Assembly: GCF_018131185.1 (NCBI RefSeq)
Contig: NZ_JAFCJE010000005.1
Coordinates: 558,001 to 622,000 of the forward strand
Source of the DNA: Bradyrhizobium diazoefficiens
GTDB lineage: Bacteria > Pseudomonadota > Alphaproteobacteria > Rhizobiales > Xanthobacteraceae
Length of the DNA: 64,000 bases
Direction: 5' to 3'
Position 1 is the first letter of the stretch, and each line of letters starts with the position of its first letter. This document shows positions 8,980-17,550 of the stretch, one piece after another. The translations under genes and the position numbers were made by a program. The notes under the pieces were generated by a model. It searched no databases, was not told where the DNA came from, and saw only the letters and a program-made list of their open reading frames with translations.

Positions 8980-9274
8980 TGTCGTGCTGCTGATGGCGCT
9001 GGCCTTCACCAGCCTGCGGGTAACCCGGATGCACCGCGAGCTGGCGCGGCTGCGCAGCTATCAGGGCGAATTCTCGACCATCGTCCACGAGACGGCGGGC
9101 GCCTTCGACACGGTCATCACCGCGGCGCATGATTCCACGGCCAATCTCGGACGGCTCGCCAACGTGCTGAGCACCAAGATCGATCAGGCCCACGACGCGA
9201 TCGCGGCGCTCGATGCCCGCAGCGGGCTCGCGCCGGCCGCGACCGTGGGCGGCACCGAGGTGAACAAGCACTGA
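8960..9274 (+). CDS. Small membrane-anchored protein between fliM and fliN (DUF6468-like)
   Basis: The ATG at 8960 overlaps fliM by 20 bp and gives a 104-residue protein. One N-terminal membrane helix (MISYLVDVVLLMALAFTSL) is followed by a helical, coiled-coil-like segment rich in A, D and T with heptad-like spacing. The position between fliM and fliN is conserved in related bacteria, where the gene is usually annotated as DUF6468 or hypothetical; I am recalling this and cannot check it. Coupling to the C-ring genes suggests a flagellar role near the MS/C ring, but nothing in the sequence identifies one. Confidence 0.7.
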   Translation: MISYLVDVVLLMALAFTSLRVTRMHRELARLRSYQGEFSTIVHETAGAFDTVITAAHDSTANLGRLANVLSTKIDQAHDAIAALDARSGLAPAATVGGTEVNKH

Positions 9275-9350
9275 AGCCGAAGCCGGCGGAACCAACACGA
9301 TCGGAACGTCACGACGCTCCGGGAGCGGAAATACCAAGAGGCGATACCAG

Positions 9351-9740
9351 ATGGCGCAATCCTTCGACTACGAATCTGCCGCGCGAGCCCCGGACTCCGA
9401 CGAGGGCCACACCGAGACGTCTCCGCTGGAGCGGCTGGCGGAGATTGCAGCGCGCACGGCGGAGGAGAGCGGGAAGTTTGCCAATGTCGATGCGATCCTG
9501 CGCATTCCCGTCACCATGCAGGTGGTGCTGGGATCGGCGACCATTCCGGTGGCCAACCTGATGAAGCTCGGCCGCGGCGCGGTGGTTCCGCTCGATCACC
9601 GGGTCGGCGAGCCCGTCGACGTCGTCGTCAACGGGCGCATTGTCGCCCGCGGCGAGGTGGTCGTCGTTGAAGAGGACAATTCCCGCTTCGGCGTCTCGCT
9701 CACGGAGATCGTAGGACCGCTGGGGCAGGGCGATAGCTGA
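9351..9740 (+). CDS. fliN: Flagellar motor switch protein FliN
   Basis: FliN makes the lower rim of the C ring and docks the FliH-FliI export ATPase. The protein has 129 residues. A variable 45-residue N-terminus leads into a single SpoA domain: ILRIPVTMQVVLGSATIPVANLMKLGRGAVVPLD, then VNGRIVARGEVVVVEEDNSRFGVSLTEIV. The hydrophobic patch expected in SpoA (VTMQVVLG) is present. It starts at an ATG 76 bp after the small DUF gene and ends 2 bp before fliG, which keeps the C-ring genes together. Confidence 0.95.
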   Translation: MAQSFDYESAARAPDSDEGHTETSPLERLAEIAARTAEESGKFANVDAILRIPVTMQVVLGSATIPVANLMKLGRGAVVPLDHRVGEPVDVVVNGRIVARGEVVVVEEDNSRFGVSLTEIVGPLGQGDS

Positions 9741-9742
9741 CC

Positions 9743-10783
9743 ATGGCGGCACAGGTCGGCATCGCTCCCGTCAAGCAGCGAGGCGTTGCCGCGCTGGGCG
9801 GAACGGAAAAGGTCGCCGCGCTCCTGCTGGCCATGGGCCGGCAGGCGGCCGCGAGCGTGCTCGCGCAATTCGAGCCGCAGGACATTCGCATCGTCACCAA
9901 GGCCGCGGCCGAGCTGCGGCCGATCACGGCGCAGGAGCTCGAATCCATCGTCGAGGAGTTCGCCCAGCAATTCTCGATGGGCGCGAACATTCTGGGGACT
10001 CTCGGTGGCCTGGAGGCCGTGCTAGGCGACGTGCTTCCCGCCGACCAGGTGTCGGCGATCATGTCGGACCTGCTCGGCAATTCGAGCCGGTCGGTGTGGG
10101 ATCGCGTCTCGTCGGTGTCGGAAAATTCGCTGGCGACCTACCTCTCCAAGGAGCATCCGCAGACCGCGGCGCTGATCCTGTCCAAGGTCAAGCCGTCTTG
10201 CGCCGCCAAGGTGATGAGCCAGCTCCCCTCGAGCCTGCGCAACGAGTTGATGCGGCGCGTGCTGAGCCTCAAGCCGATCGTCGACGACGCCATGAAGGTG
10301 CTCGAGAAGACGCTGCACGAAGACCTGACGCTCAATTTCGCCCGCAATCTCGGCGCCGACACCTATGCGCGCGTCGCCGACATCATCAACAAGATGGAGC
10401 GCGGACACATCGAGGACATGCTGAAGAGCCTGTCGGAAAAGCGGCCGAAATCGGCCGAAGTACTGAAGGAGCTGCTGTTCACCTTCGACGACGTGACCAA
10501 CCTGACGCCGAAGGCGCGCACCATGATCTTCGACCAGGTGCCGACCGATCGCATCGTCGTCGCGCTGAAGGGGACCGACAAGCATTTCCGCGAGCTGATC
10601 CTGTCCTCGGTCGCCTCGCGCGTCCGCCGCGTCGTCGAGCACGAGCTCGCCATCGGCGAGCCTTCGAACCAGCGCGACGTGCTTGAGGCGCGGCGCGTGA
10701 TCACCGATCTCGCGCTCGAGCTCGCGGAGAAGGGCGAAATCGAGCTCAACCCCGAGCAGGAGGATGAGCTGGTCTTCCGCTGA
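9743..10783 (+). CDS. fliG: Flagellar motor switch protein FliG
   Basis: FliG is the upper C-ring protein that contacts MotA and generates torque. At 346 residues it is close to the usual 330-350. The N-terminal domain opens with LGGTEKVAALLLAMGRQAAASVLAQF (MS-ring side), the middle domain includes LSKEHPQTAALILSKVKPSCAAKVMSQLP (the EHPQ motif), and the C-terminal torque helix region reads TFDDVTNLTPKARTMIFDQVPTDRIVVALKGTD with the expected charged residues. It lies in the operon between fliN and flhB. Confidence 0.96.
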   Translation: MAAQVGIAPVKQRGVAALGGTEKVAALLLAMGRQAAASVLAQFEPQDIRIVTKAAAELRPITAQELESIVEEFAQQFSMGANILGTLGGLEAVLGDVLPADQVSAIMSDLLGNSSRSVWDRVSSVSENSLATYLSKEHPQTAALILSKVKPSCAAKVMSQLPSSLRNELMRRVLSLKPIVDDAMKVLEKTLHEDLTLNFARNLGADTYARVADIINKMERGHIEDMLKSLSEKRPKSAEVLKELLFTFDDVTNLTPKARTMIFDQVPTDRIVVALKGTDKHFRELILSSVASRVRRVVEHELAIGEPSNQRDVLEARRVITDLALELAEKGEIELNPEQEDELVFR

Positions 10784-10796
10784 CCGCTGAACGGGC

Positions 10797-11882
10797 ATGG
10801 CAGAATCATCCGATCAGGAGAGCAAGACAGAAGAGCCGACCGAGAAGAAAGTCCGAGATGCGCTCGAACAGGGCAAGATCCCGGTCTCTCGGGAGGCCTC
10901 TATTTTTGCGTCGATGGCCGCGCTGCTGGTCATTCAGGCGTTCCTGATCGGTCAGGGCGTGCAGCAATTGACGCCGACATTGACGAGCCTGCTGGACGAC
11001 CCCGAAGGCTTCCCGCTCAGCAACGGCGCGGATGCGCAGAACCTGCTCGCCGTGGTCGGCCTCCAGGCGCTGCGATTTCTGGTGCCGCTGGTCGTCATCC
11101 TCATGGTATTCGGGCTGGCCGCCTCGCTGCTGCAAAATGCGCCGCGCCTGGTGCTCGACCGCATCAAGCCGAATCTGTCGCGAATCTCTCCGATCAGCGG
11201 CTGGAGCCGGATCTTCGGAACGCAGGGGCTCGTCGAGTTCGCCAAGTCGCTGTTCAAGCTCGCCGCAGTGACCTCCGTGGTCGTCTTCGTGCTGCGCGCA
11301 TCGGAGGCGAAGGCGTTCGAGGCGATGTACACCGATCCGGTCGCGCTGCCGGAGATGATTCTCAACATCGCGATGCGGATCGTCTCGGCGATCTGCATCG
11401 CGACCATCGTCTTGGTGGCGATCGATCTGGCCTGGGCGCGCTTCCACTGGCGGCGTGAGCTGCGCATGACCAAGCAGGAGATCAAGGACGAGCACAAGCA
11501 GGCCGAGGGCGATCCGCTGATCAAGGCGCGCCTGCGCTCGCTGGCGCGCGACCGCTCGCGGCAGCGGATGATCGCGTCCGCATCGCGCGCAACGCTGGTG
11601 ATCGCGAACCCGACACATTTCGCGATCGCGCTGCGTTACAATCGCGAGGAAAACCCCGCGCCGCTCGTGGTGGCCAAGGGCATGGACGTGATCGCGCTGA
11701 AGATCCGCGAGGTCGCCGAGCAGAACCGGATTCCCGTCATCGAGAACAAGGCGCTGGCGCGCGCACTCTACGAGGCGGTGCAGGTCGATCAGGTGATTCC
11801 GGCGGAGTTCTTCCGGCCCGTCGCCGAGATCATCTACTTCCTCCAGTCGAAACAGACGCCGCGCACCGAGAAGGTCCAGTAG
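10797..11882 (+). CDS. flhB: Flagellar export gate protein FlhB
   Basis: FlhB belongs to the export gate with FlhA and FliPQR and switches substrate specificity from rod/hook to filament. The 361-residue protein starts with the conserved SDQESKTEEPTEKKVRDALEQGKIPVSREA, has four membrane helices up to about residue 215, and carries the self-cleaving NPTH at 271-274 in its cytoplasmic domain (VIANPTHFAIALRYN). The autocleavage motif is intact, so the hook-length switch with FliK (25702) should operate. It begins 13 bp after fliG. Confidence 0.96.
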   Translation: MAESSDQESKTEEPTEKKVRDALEQGKIPVSREASIFASMAALLVIQAFLIGQGVQQLTPTLTSLLDDPEGFPLSNGADAQNLLAVVGLQALRFLVPLVVILMVFGLAASLLQNAPRLVLDRIKPNLSRISPISGWSRIFGTQGLVEFAKSLFKLAAVTSVVVFVLRASEAKAFEAMYTDPVALPEMILNIAMRIVSAICIATIVLVAIDLAWARFHWRRELRMTKQEIKDEHKQAEGDPLIKARLRSLARDRSRQRMIASASRATLVIANPTHFAIALRYNREENPAPLVVAKGMDVIALKIREVAEQNRIPVIENKALARALYEAVQVDQVIPAEFFRPVAEIIYFLQSKQTPRTEKVQ

Positions 11883-11947
11883 AATTCCGAGGACGACCTC
11901 CGGCCCAACAGCTTGACGAAAGCTTAACGCCCTAGGCTTTCTCCCGA

Positions 11948-12349
11948 ATGGACCAGAACGGGGCTGTCGTGGGACCGCTTTATCTCTTCGAACTCGCATC
12001 GTCGCAGGCGCGCTATCTCGAGCTCCGCCAGTCGACCATCGCCACCAACGTCGCCAACGCCAACACGCCGGGCTTCAGGGCGCGCGACGTCGAGCCCTTC
12101 AACAAGGTGCTCGACGGCATGCCGGTGAGGCTCGCCACGACGTCGCCCTCGCACCTGCAATTGGCCGCGGCCGAGACCGACACGCGCGCGACCGCGAAGA
12201 AGGACAGCTGGGAAGTGGTTCACTCCGGCAATTCCGTCAGCCTCGAGCAGGAAATGATCAAGGGCAGCGACGTCAGCCGCGACTATTCGATGAATTCGGC
12301 CATCGTGCGGTCGTTCCACCGCATGGTCCTGGCCGGTGCGAAAGCCTGA
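11948..12349 (+). CDS. flgB: Flagellar basal-body rod protein FlgB
   Basis: This 133-residue proximal rod protein shows the axial-family N-terminal motif LELRQSTIATNVANANTPGFRARDVEPF and a C-terminal helix near SLEQEMIKGSDVSRDYSMNSAIVRSFHRM. It is the first of the rod genes flgB-flgC-fliE. The annotated ATG at 11948 lacks a good ribosome site; homologues usually begin near GPLYLFEL, so the GTG at 11969 is a real alternative. The 65 bp before it contain a TTGACG hexamer but no convincing -10 box, so it may be read from the motA promoter or from an internal start. Confidence 0.93.
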   Translation: MDQNGAVVGPLYLFELASSQARYLELRQSTIATNVANANTPGFRARDVEPFNKVLDGMPVRLATTSPSHLQLAAAETDTRATAKKDSWEVVHSGNSVSLEQEMIKGSDVSRDYSMNSAIVRSFHRMVLAGAKA

Positions 12350-12360
12350 GGTGAATTGAC

Positions 12361-12777
12361 ATGCTGGACTCACTGAGCGCCTCGCTGACGGTCGCGAGCT
12401 CCGGGCTCGAAGCGCAATCGACGCGCATGCGCATCGTCTCGGAAAACCTCGCCAACGCGACCTCGACGGGACGCACCGCCGGCGCCGATCCCTACCAGCG
12501 CAAGACGATCACCTTCGATGCCGCGATGGATCGCGCGTCGGGCTCGCAGCTCGCCAAGGTCAAGGAAATCGGCGTCGACACCACGCCGTACCGCGTCGAG
12601 TACGATCCCGGCCATCCCGCCGCAGACAAGGCCGGCTACGTCAAGCTGCCGAACGTCAACATGATGATCGAGATGGCCGACATGCGCGAAGTCAACCGAT
12701 CCTATGAAGCCAATCTCCAGGTCGTGAAACAGGTCAGGTCGATGCTCGGCATGACCATCGATCTCCTAAGGAGCTGA
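12361..12777 (+). CDS. flgC: Flagellar basal-body rod protein FlgC
   Basis: FlgC forms the proximal rod with FlgB and FlgF. The 138-residue length is typical. The start region SLTVASSGLEAQSTRMRIVSENLANA matches the axial-protein N-terminus; the conserved ending VNMMIEMADMREVNRSYEANLQVVKQVRSMLGMTIDLL is diagnostic for FlgC. An AGGTGA ribosome site precedes the ATG. It lies 11 bp after flgB and 2 bp before fliE. Confidence 0.96.
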   Translation: MLDSLSASLTVASSGLEAQSTRMRIVSENLANATSTGRTAGADPYQRKTITFDAAMDRASGSQLAKVKEIGVDTTPYRVEYDPGHPAADKAGYVKLPNVNMMIEMADMREVNRSYEANLQVVKQVRSMLGMTIDLLRS

Positions 12778-12779
12778 CA

Positions 12780-13109
12780 ATGCTTGAGGCGATTTCATCC
12801 ACGGCGATCTCCGCAGGACAGGCGGCGGCTCGCGCAACCGAGACTCAGGCCATCGCGCCCGCGGCGCCGACCGCTATCCAGCCCTCCGACGATGTCGGCT
12901 TCGAATCGGTGATGAAGCAGGTGACGACGGACGCGATCGGGACGCTGAAGGCGGGCGAAGCGGCGTCGATCTCGGCAATGCAGGGCAAGGAATCGACGCG
13001 GCGCGTCGTGGAGGCGCTGATGTCGGCCGAGCAGGCTCTGCAGACGGCGGTCGCGGTTCGCGACAAGGTCGTGCAGGCCTACCAGGAAGTCGTCCGGATG
13101 TCGATCTGA
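12780..13109 (+). CDS. fliE: Hook-basal body protein FliE
   Basis: FliE joins the MS ring to the rod and is the first exported rod component. The 109-residue protein has the family C-terminus: STRRVVEALMSAEQALQTAVAVRDKVVQAYQEVVRMSI, where the conserved VRDKVVQAYQEV helix inserts in the export gate/MS ring. The N-terminus is Ala-rich and variable, as usual. An AAGGAG-type site close to the flgC stop serves its ATG. It lies 2 bp after flgC. Confidence 0.95.
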   Translation: MLEAISSTAISAGQAAARATETQAIAPAAPTAIQPSDDVGFESVMKQVTTDAIGTLKAGEAASISAMQGKESTRRVVEALMSAEQALQTAVAVRDKVVQAYQEVVRMSI

Positions 13110-13127
13110 TCTGAAGGAGTGGGATAA

Positions 13128-13916
13128 GTGAAATCGCTCGCCATTGCGGCCACGGGCATGAACGCCCAGCAGACCAACATCGAAGTCATCGCCAACAACA
13201 TCGCCAACATCAACTCGACGTCGTACAAGCGGGCACGCGCGGAGTTCACCGATCTGTTCTACCAGATGGACCGCATGCAGGGCGTGGCGAACGTCAACGG
13301 TTCCTCGCCGGTGCCGGAGGGCGCCAATCTCGGTCTCGGCGTCAAGTCGGCGGCGATCCGCAAGCTGCACATCCAGGGCGCGCTCACGCAGACCGGCAAC
13401 CCTTACGACCTCGCGATCAACGGCCGCGGCTGGTTTCAGGTGCTCGGCCCCAACAACGAGGTGCAATACACCCGCGCAGGGTCGTTCACCCCCAACGCCA
13501 ACGGCCAGCTCGTCACGACCGACGGCTATCTGCTGGATCCCGCGATTACGATACCGCAGGGAACCGTCGAGGTCACGGTCAACCAGACCGGGCAGGTGTT
13601 CGCCAAGCTGGACACGGAAATCAACCCGCGGCAGATCGGCCAGCTCAACCTCGCCAATTTCGCCAACGAAGCGGGCCTCGAGCCGCTCGGCAGTAATCTC
13701 TACAAAGAGACGACGGCATCCGGCACGCCGGTCGTCGGCCTGCCGGGCGATTCCGGTTACGGCAAGATCAACCAGAAATGGCTCGAGGCATCGAACGTCG
13801 ATCCGGTGAAGGAAATCACCGAGTTGATCTCGGCGCAGCGCGCCTACGAAATGAATGCCAAGGTCATCCAGGCCTCGGACGAAATGGCCCAGACCGTCTC
13901 GAAGGGCATGCGCTAG
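13128..13916 (+). CDS. flgG: Flagellar distal rod protein FlgG
   Basis: FlgG builds the distal rod. The protein is 262 residues, the classical size. It starts at a GTG (13128) with AAGGAG about nine bases before it. Signatures: SLAIAATGMNAQQTNIEVIANNIANINSTSYKR at the N-terminus, GNPYDLAINGRGWFQV in the centre, and the C-terminal EASNVDPVKEITELISAQRAYEMNAKVI. The usual FlgG-specific stretch near the N-terminus (FTDLFYQMDRMQG) is present. It is followed by flgA. Confidence 0.97.
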   Translation: MKSLAIAATGMNAQQTNIEVIANNIANINSTSYKRARAEFTDLFYQMDRMQGVANVNGSSPVPEGANLGLGVKSAAIRKLHIQGALTQTGNPYDLAINGRGWFQVLGPNNEVQYTRAGSFTPNANGQLVTTDGYLLDPAITIPQGTVEVTVNQTGQVFAKLDTEINPRQIGQLNLANFANEAGLEPLGSNLYKETTASGTPVVGLPGDSGYGKINQKWLEASNVDPVKEITELISAQRAYEMNAKVIQASDEMAQTVSKGMR

Positions 13917-13929
13917 TTCCGGTGTCTTG

Positions 13930-14406
13930 ATGTTGAACAGGGTGGACCTGATCATGCGCGGGTTGGCCGCCGTGCTGCTGATTCTCGCCTCAATGCGGCT
14001 CGCCGTGGCCGAGGAGAAGCGGCTTCCCGTGCCGGCGGTTTCGATCCGCGCCGGCGAGCTGATCCGGGACGACATGATCACCGAGCGGGCCTTCGCGCCG
14101 AGCCTGCTCGGCGTTGCCATGTTCATCGAAGGGCGCCAGGTGCTGGTCGGCCGCATGGCACGGCGCGCGCTGTTGCCGGGCCAGCCCATTCCCAGCAATG
14201 CGGTGGAAGACCCCTGGACCGTCGCCCGCGGCGCCCAGGTCAAGGTCGTGGTGGAAGACAGCGGCCTGTCGATCGTCACTTACGGCGCGGCGATGCAGTC
14301 GGGTGCGGCCGGTGCGCTCATTCCGGTGCGCAATACCGATACCGGGGTGATTATCAGGGGCATCGTCCAGCCGGACGGCACCGTCAAGGTCGTGGACGGG
14401 TCATGA
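13930..14406 (+). CDS. flgA: P-ring assembly chaperone FlgA
   Basis: FlgA is a periplasmic chaperone for P-ring formation by FlgI. From the ATG at 13930 the protein is 158 residues, with a signal peptide (IMRGLAAVLLILASMRLAVAEE) and a C-terminal SAF-like domain: SIRAGELIRDDMITERAF, VGRMARRALLPGQPI, then VEDSGLSIVTYGAAMQSGAAGALIPVRNTDTG. The frame is open into flgG, but the sequence before 13930 is not conserved. It overlaps flgI by 4 bp, which fits the partner relation. Confidence 0.93.
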   Translation: MLNRVDLIMRGLAAVLLILASMRLAVAEEKRLPVPAVSIRAGELIRDDMITERAFAPSLLGVAMFIEGRQVLVGRMARRALLPGQPIPSNAVEDPWTVARGAQVKVVVEDSGLSIVTYGAAMQSGAAGALIPVRNTDTGVIIRGIVQPDGTVKVVDGS

Positions 14407-15533
14407 CCAGGATCCTCGTTGCGCTCGTCCTGCTGTTTTCCGCCGCCAGCGCCCATGCCGCCGTCCGCATCAAGGACATCGCGGACATCAAGGGTTTGCG
14501 CGAAAACCAGATCGTCGGCTACGGCCTCGTCATCGGCCTGAACGGCACCGGCGACACGCTCCGCAATGCTCCGTTCACGGAGCAGTCCCTGCAATCGATG
14601 CTCGAGAACATGGGCATCAATGTCAGGAACGAGACCACGAGCACCAACAATCCCACGCGTCCGACGACGCTGCGAACGCGCAACGTCGCGGCCGTGATGG
14701 TGACGGCGGACCTGCCGCCCTCGATCGGCCCCGGCGAGCGCATGGACGTCACCGTGTCGTCGCTCGGCGATGCGACCTCGCTGCTCGGCGGCACGCTGGT
14801 CATGACGTCGCTGCGCGCGGCGGACGGCGCCGTTTATGCGGTGGCGCAGGGGGCGATCACGGTTGCCGGTTTCAGCGTCGGAGGCCAGGCGCAGAACGTC
14901 AGCCAGGGCACGCCGACGGCCGGGCGCATCCCGAACGGTGCGCTGGTCGAGCGCGAGGTGCAGGGAAGCCTCCACGAAATGCAGTTCCTGGTGCTGGAGC
15001 TGAAGAACCCCGACTTCGTCACCGCAACGCGCATCCTCGACGCCATCAACCGCTACGCCGGCGGACGCTACCGCGCCCAGATCGCCTTCGAGCGAGACTA
15101 CCGCAACATCGTGCTGTCGAAGCCGCGTCATATCGGCCCGGTCCGATTCCTTGCCGAGATCGGCGAACTAACGGTCGAGCCTGATACCCCGGCCCGGGTC
15201 GTGATCAACGAGCGCACCGGCACGGTGGTGATCGGGCGCGACGTGCGAATCTCGACCGTCGCGGTGACACACGGCAATTTGACGGTCCGTGTCACGGAGA
15301 TGCCCGTGGTGTCGCAGCCGGCGCCGTTCTCGCGAGGCCAGACCGTGGTCGTCCCGCAGACCGTGGTCGAGGCCAACGAGGCCGGAGCGCAGGTGGCGAT
15401 CCTCAGCGGGGTCGATCTCCAGCGCCTGGTGCGCGGACTGAACCAGATCGGCCTGAAACCGTCGGGTATCATCGCGATCCTGCAGGCGATCAAGACGGCC
15501 GGTGCGCTCCAGGCCGATGTCATCGTGCAATGA
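14403..15533 (+). CDS. flgI: Flagellar P-ring protein FlgI
   Basis: FlgI forms the P ring around the distal rod in the peptidoglycan layer. The 376-residue precursor has a signal peptide (ILVALVLLFSAASAHAAVRIKDIADIKG). Conserved blocks follow: QIVGYGLVIGLNGTGDTLRNAPFTEQSLQSMLENMGIN, the PPSIGPGERMDVTVSSLGDATSLLGGTLVMT segment, and the C-terminal GLNQIGLKPSGIIAILQAIKTAGALQADVIVQ. Presence of P- and L-ring genes fits a Gram-negative envelope. It is followed after about 67 bp by motE. Confidence 0.97.
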   Translation: MTRILVALVLLFSAASAHAAVRIKDIADIKGLRENQIVGYGLVIGLNGTGDTLRNAPFTEQSLQSMLENMGINVRNETTSTNNPTRPTTLRTRNVAAVMVTADLPPSIGPGERMDVTVSSLGDATSLLGGTLVMTSLRAADGAVYAVAQGAITVAGFSVGGQAQNVSQGTPTAGRIPNGALVEREVQGSLHEMQFLVLELKNPDFVTATRILDAINRYAGGRYRAQIAFERDYRNIVLSKPRHIGPVRFLAEIGELTVEPDTPARVVINERTGTVVIGRDVRISTVAVTHGNLTVRVTEMPVVSQPAPFSRGQTVVVPQTVVEANEAGAQVAILSGVDLQRLVRGLNQIGLKPSGIIAILQAIKTAGALQADVIVQ

Positions 15534-15600
15534 TGCATAAGCGTCGTGCAAGCTTGGTCGCTCAATGCTCGGGTCTCGACCGAGAATCGCGCGCGGCCCG

Positions 15601-16365
15601 ATGCTGAAGCTGGATCACAAAGCCAAACTTTTCCTGCTGGTCGCGGCATCAGTGCTCGCGAGCACCTCGCCCCTGCTTGCCCTGGACGAAGCCAAGCCGT
15701 CGAGGCCGCTCAACCTGCTCTCCTTCGCGCGCGCCCGTGCATCCGGACCGCAGAAGCCGCAGCCGGTTGCGGCGATACCGGGCGACAATGCGTCGATCCG
15801 GGCGACGGCATGGGCGGCCGAAGAGTCGGGACCCGCAATCACCGGCGCAGTGCCCGCCGCCGAGACGCCTGCTCCTGCTGCTGCACCCGCCCCGGTCCGT
15901 CCGGCCAAGCCCGGCAGCGTGACGGCGCCGCCGAAGGCTGCGCCGCCGCAGGCTGCGGCCGCCGACAACGATGTCGCCCTGTTCTGCAGCAACGTCGCCG
16001 ATCCCGCCGTCGATGCGAGGCTGGCCTGGCAGCTCAAGGAGCTGCAACAGGCCGAGAACCTGCTGCGCGAGCGGATCGCCGAGGTCGAGGCCAAGCGCGC
16101 CGAATACGAGAAGTGGATGGCGTTGCGCGACGACTTCCTGAAGAAGGCCGAAGCGAGCGTCGTCGAGATCTATTCGCGCATGAAGCCAGAAGCCGCGGCG
16201 ACCCAGATCGCCGGCATGGCGGACGAGACCGCCGCCGCCGTGCTCGCCAAGCTCAGCCCGAGAAGCTCGAGCGCAATCTTCAACGAGATGGACACGGCAC
16301 GCGCGGCGCACCTCGCCGACCTCCTGGGCGGAATGCGCCGCGTGGATGACGGAAAGACCAAATAG
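15601..16365 (+). CDS. motE: MotE-like periplasmic stator chaperone
   Basis: From the ATG at 15601 (LKLDHKAKLFLLVAASVLAS) the protein is 254 residues, with a signal sequence or N-terminal anchor, a long Pro/Ala-rich linker (about 60-130), a coiled coil (LKELQQAENLLRERIAEVEAKRAEYEKW) and a C-terminal MgtE-N-like helical repeat (RMKPEAAATQIAGMADETAAAVLAKLSPRSSSAIFNEMD). This matches MotE, described in Sinorhizobium meliloti as a chaperone for periplasmic MotC. MotC is encoded here at 24527. The gene lies between flgI and flgH and abuts flgH. Confidence 0.85.
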   Translation: MLKLDHKAKLFLLVAASVLASTSPLLALDEAKPSRPLNLLSFARARASGPQKPQPVAAIPGDNASIRATAWAAEESGPAITGAVPAAETPAPAAAPAPVRPAKPGSVTAPPKAAPPQAAAADNDVALFCSNVADPAVDARLAWQLKELQQAENLLRERIAEVEAKRAEYEKWMALRDDFLKKAEASVVEIYSRMKPEAAATQIAGMADETAAAVLAKLSPRSSSAIFNEMDTARAAHLADLLGGMRRVDDGKTK

Positions 16366-17067
16366 ATGAAGAAGCCGATCCTCATCCTCCCGCTGGTGTC
16401 CGTGCTTCTGGGCGGATGCTTCCATGACCCGGCCGAGGTCCTGACCGGCCCGCAAATGTCGCCGGTCGGCAGCGGCCTCCGGACCCAGGCCGATCCGATC
16501 CCGGTGACGCCGCGCATGCGCACGCCCGTCAGCTATCGCTCGACCTGGGACGACGGCACCGATCTCTACCGCGATCCCCGCGCCCGTCGCACCGGCGACG
16601 TCGTGACGGTGATCATCTCGATGCAGGACAAGGCCAAGCTCGACAACAAGACAGGACGCTCGCGCGATTCGCAGGTCAAGTTCGGGCTGGACTGGCTGAT
16701 GGACGTCGCAGGGTGGAACGACGCCGGCTCGGCCAGCGCCAATCTCAGCACCAACACCCAGATCAAGGGCAACGGCCAGATCGACCGCACCGAGGACATC
16801 AAGCTGTCCATCGCGGCCATCGTCACCGATGTGTTGCCGAACGGCAATATGATGATCAGCGGCTCGCAGGAGTTTCGCGTCAATACCGAGATGCGCGTGC
16901 TCAACGTCGGCGGCATCGTGCGTCCGCGCGACATCTCGCGGGCCAACACGATCACCTACGACAAGATCGCCGAGGCGCGCGTGTCCTATGGCGGCCGCGG
17001 AAATCTGTCCGACGTGCAGCAGCCTGGATGGGGACACCGGATCTATGATGCCGTGGCACCGTTCTGA
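16366..17067 (+). CDS. flgH: Flagellar L-ring lipoprotein FlgH
   Basis: FlgH forms the L ring in the outer membrane. The 233-residue precursor has a lipoprotein signal peptide ending in LLGGC near residue 18, so the mature N-terminal cysteine is lipidated. Conserved blocks: LYRDPRARRTGDVVTVIISM and the C-terminal GNMMISGSQEFRVNTEMRVLNVGGIVRPRDISRANT. The start codon directly follows the motE stop codon. fliL follows after 39 bp. Confidence 0.96.
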   Translation: MKKPILILPLVSVLLGGCFHDPAEVLTGPQMSPVGSGLRTQADPIPVTPRMRTPVSYRSTWDDGTDLYRDPRARRTGDVVTVIISMQDKAKLDNKTGRSRDSQVKFGLDWLMDVAGWNDAGSASANLSTNTQIKGNGQIDRTEDIKLSIAAIVTDVLPNGNMMISGSQEFRVNTEMRVLNVGGIVRPRDISRANTITYDKIAEARVSYGGRGNLSDVQQPGWGHRIYDAVAPF

Positions 17068-17106
17068 GATCTGCGCGGGCGAGGCCGCGCGAGGGCAGGG
17101 GACATC

Positions 17107-17550
17107 ATGCGGCTGATTGCGGCCATCGTGGTGCTGACCCTGGTCGCGATCGGCGCGGGCGCGCTGGCCGGCCTGCATCTGTTCGCGGCCGCCGAGCGCG
17201 CCGCCGATGCGAAGAAGAGCGCGCCCCCGCCGCCGCTGGCGTCGAGCTACGCCGGCAGCGCGCGCTTGCGGAAATTGTCCCCGATCGTGACCAATCTCGC
17301 AGCGCCAGCCAACAATTGGGCTCGCATCGAGGCCTCCATGGTGACCGAGAGCATGAACGACGAGGAGGCCGGCATCCTGGCCGCGCATATCAGCGAGGAC
17401 ATCGTCACCTACTTGCGGTCCGCCTCGGTCGCGCAGTTCGAGGGATCGCGCGGGCTCCAGCATCTGCGCGACGACCTGACCGAACGCGCCAACATCCGCT
17501 CGTCCGGCAAGGTCCGCGAATTGATCATTGAGACGTTGGTGATCCAGTGA
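17107..17550 (+). CDS. fliL: Flagellar basal-body associated protein FliL
   Basis: FliL is a single-pass inner-membrane protein that supports stator function. The 147-residue protein begins with one membrane helix (MRLIAAIVVLTLVAIGAGALAG) and has a periplasmic domain ending in the family C-terminus RANIRSSGKVRELIIETLVIQ. It overlaps fliP (GTGA), the usual fliL-fliP order. A second, possibly FliL-related protein lies at 37331. No catalytic motif is expected for this family. Confidence 0.9.
   Translation: MRLIAAIVVLTLVAIGAGALAGLHLFAAAERAADAKKSAPPPPLASSYAGSARLRKLSPIVTNLAAPANNWARIEASMVTESMNDEEAGILAAHISEDIVTYLRSASVAQFEGSRGLQHLRDDLTERANIRSSGKVRELIIETLVIQ

Noticed and set aside
15649..17463. 604-residue minus-strand open frame opposite motE, flgH and fliL
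   Set aside because: Antisense shadow of conserved genes with signal peptide, lipobox and membrane motifs on the plus strand.
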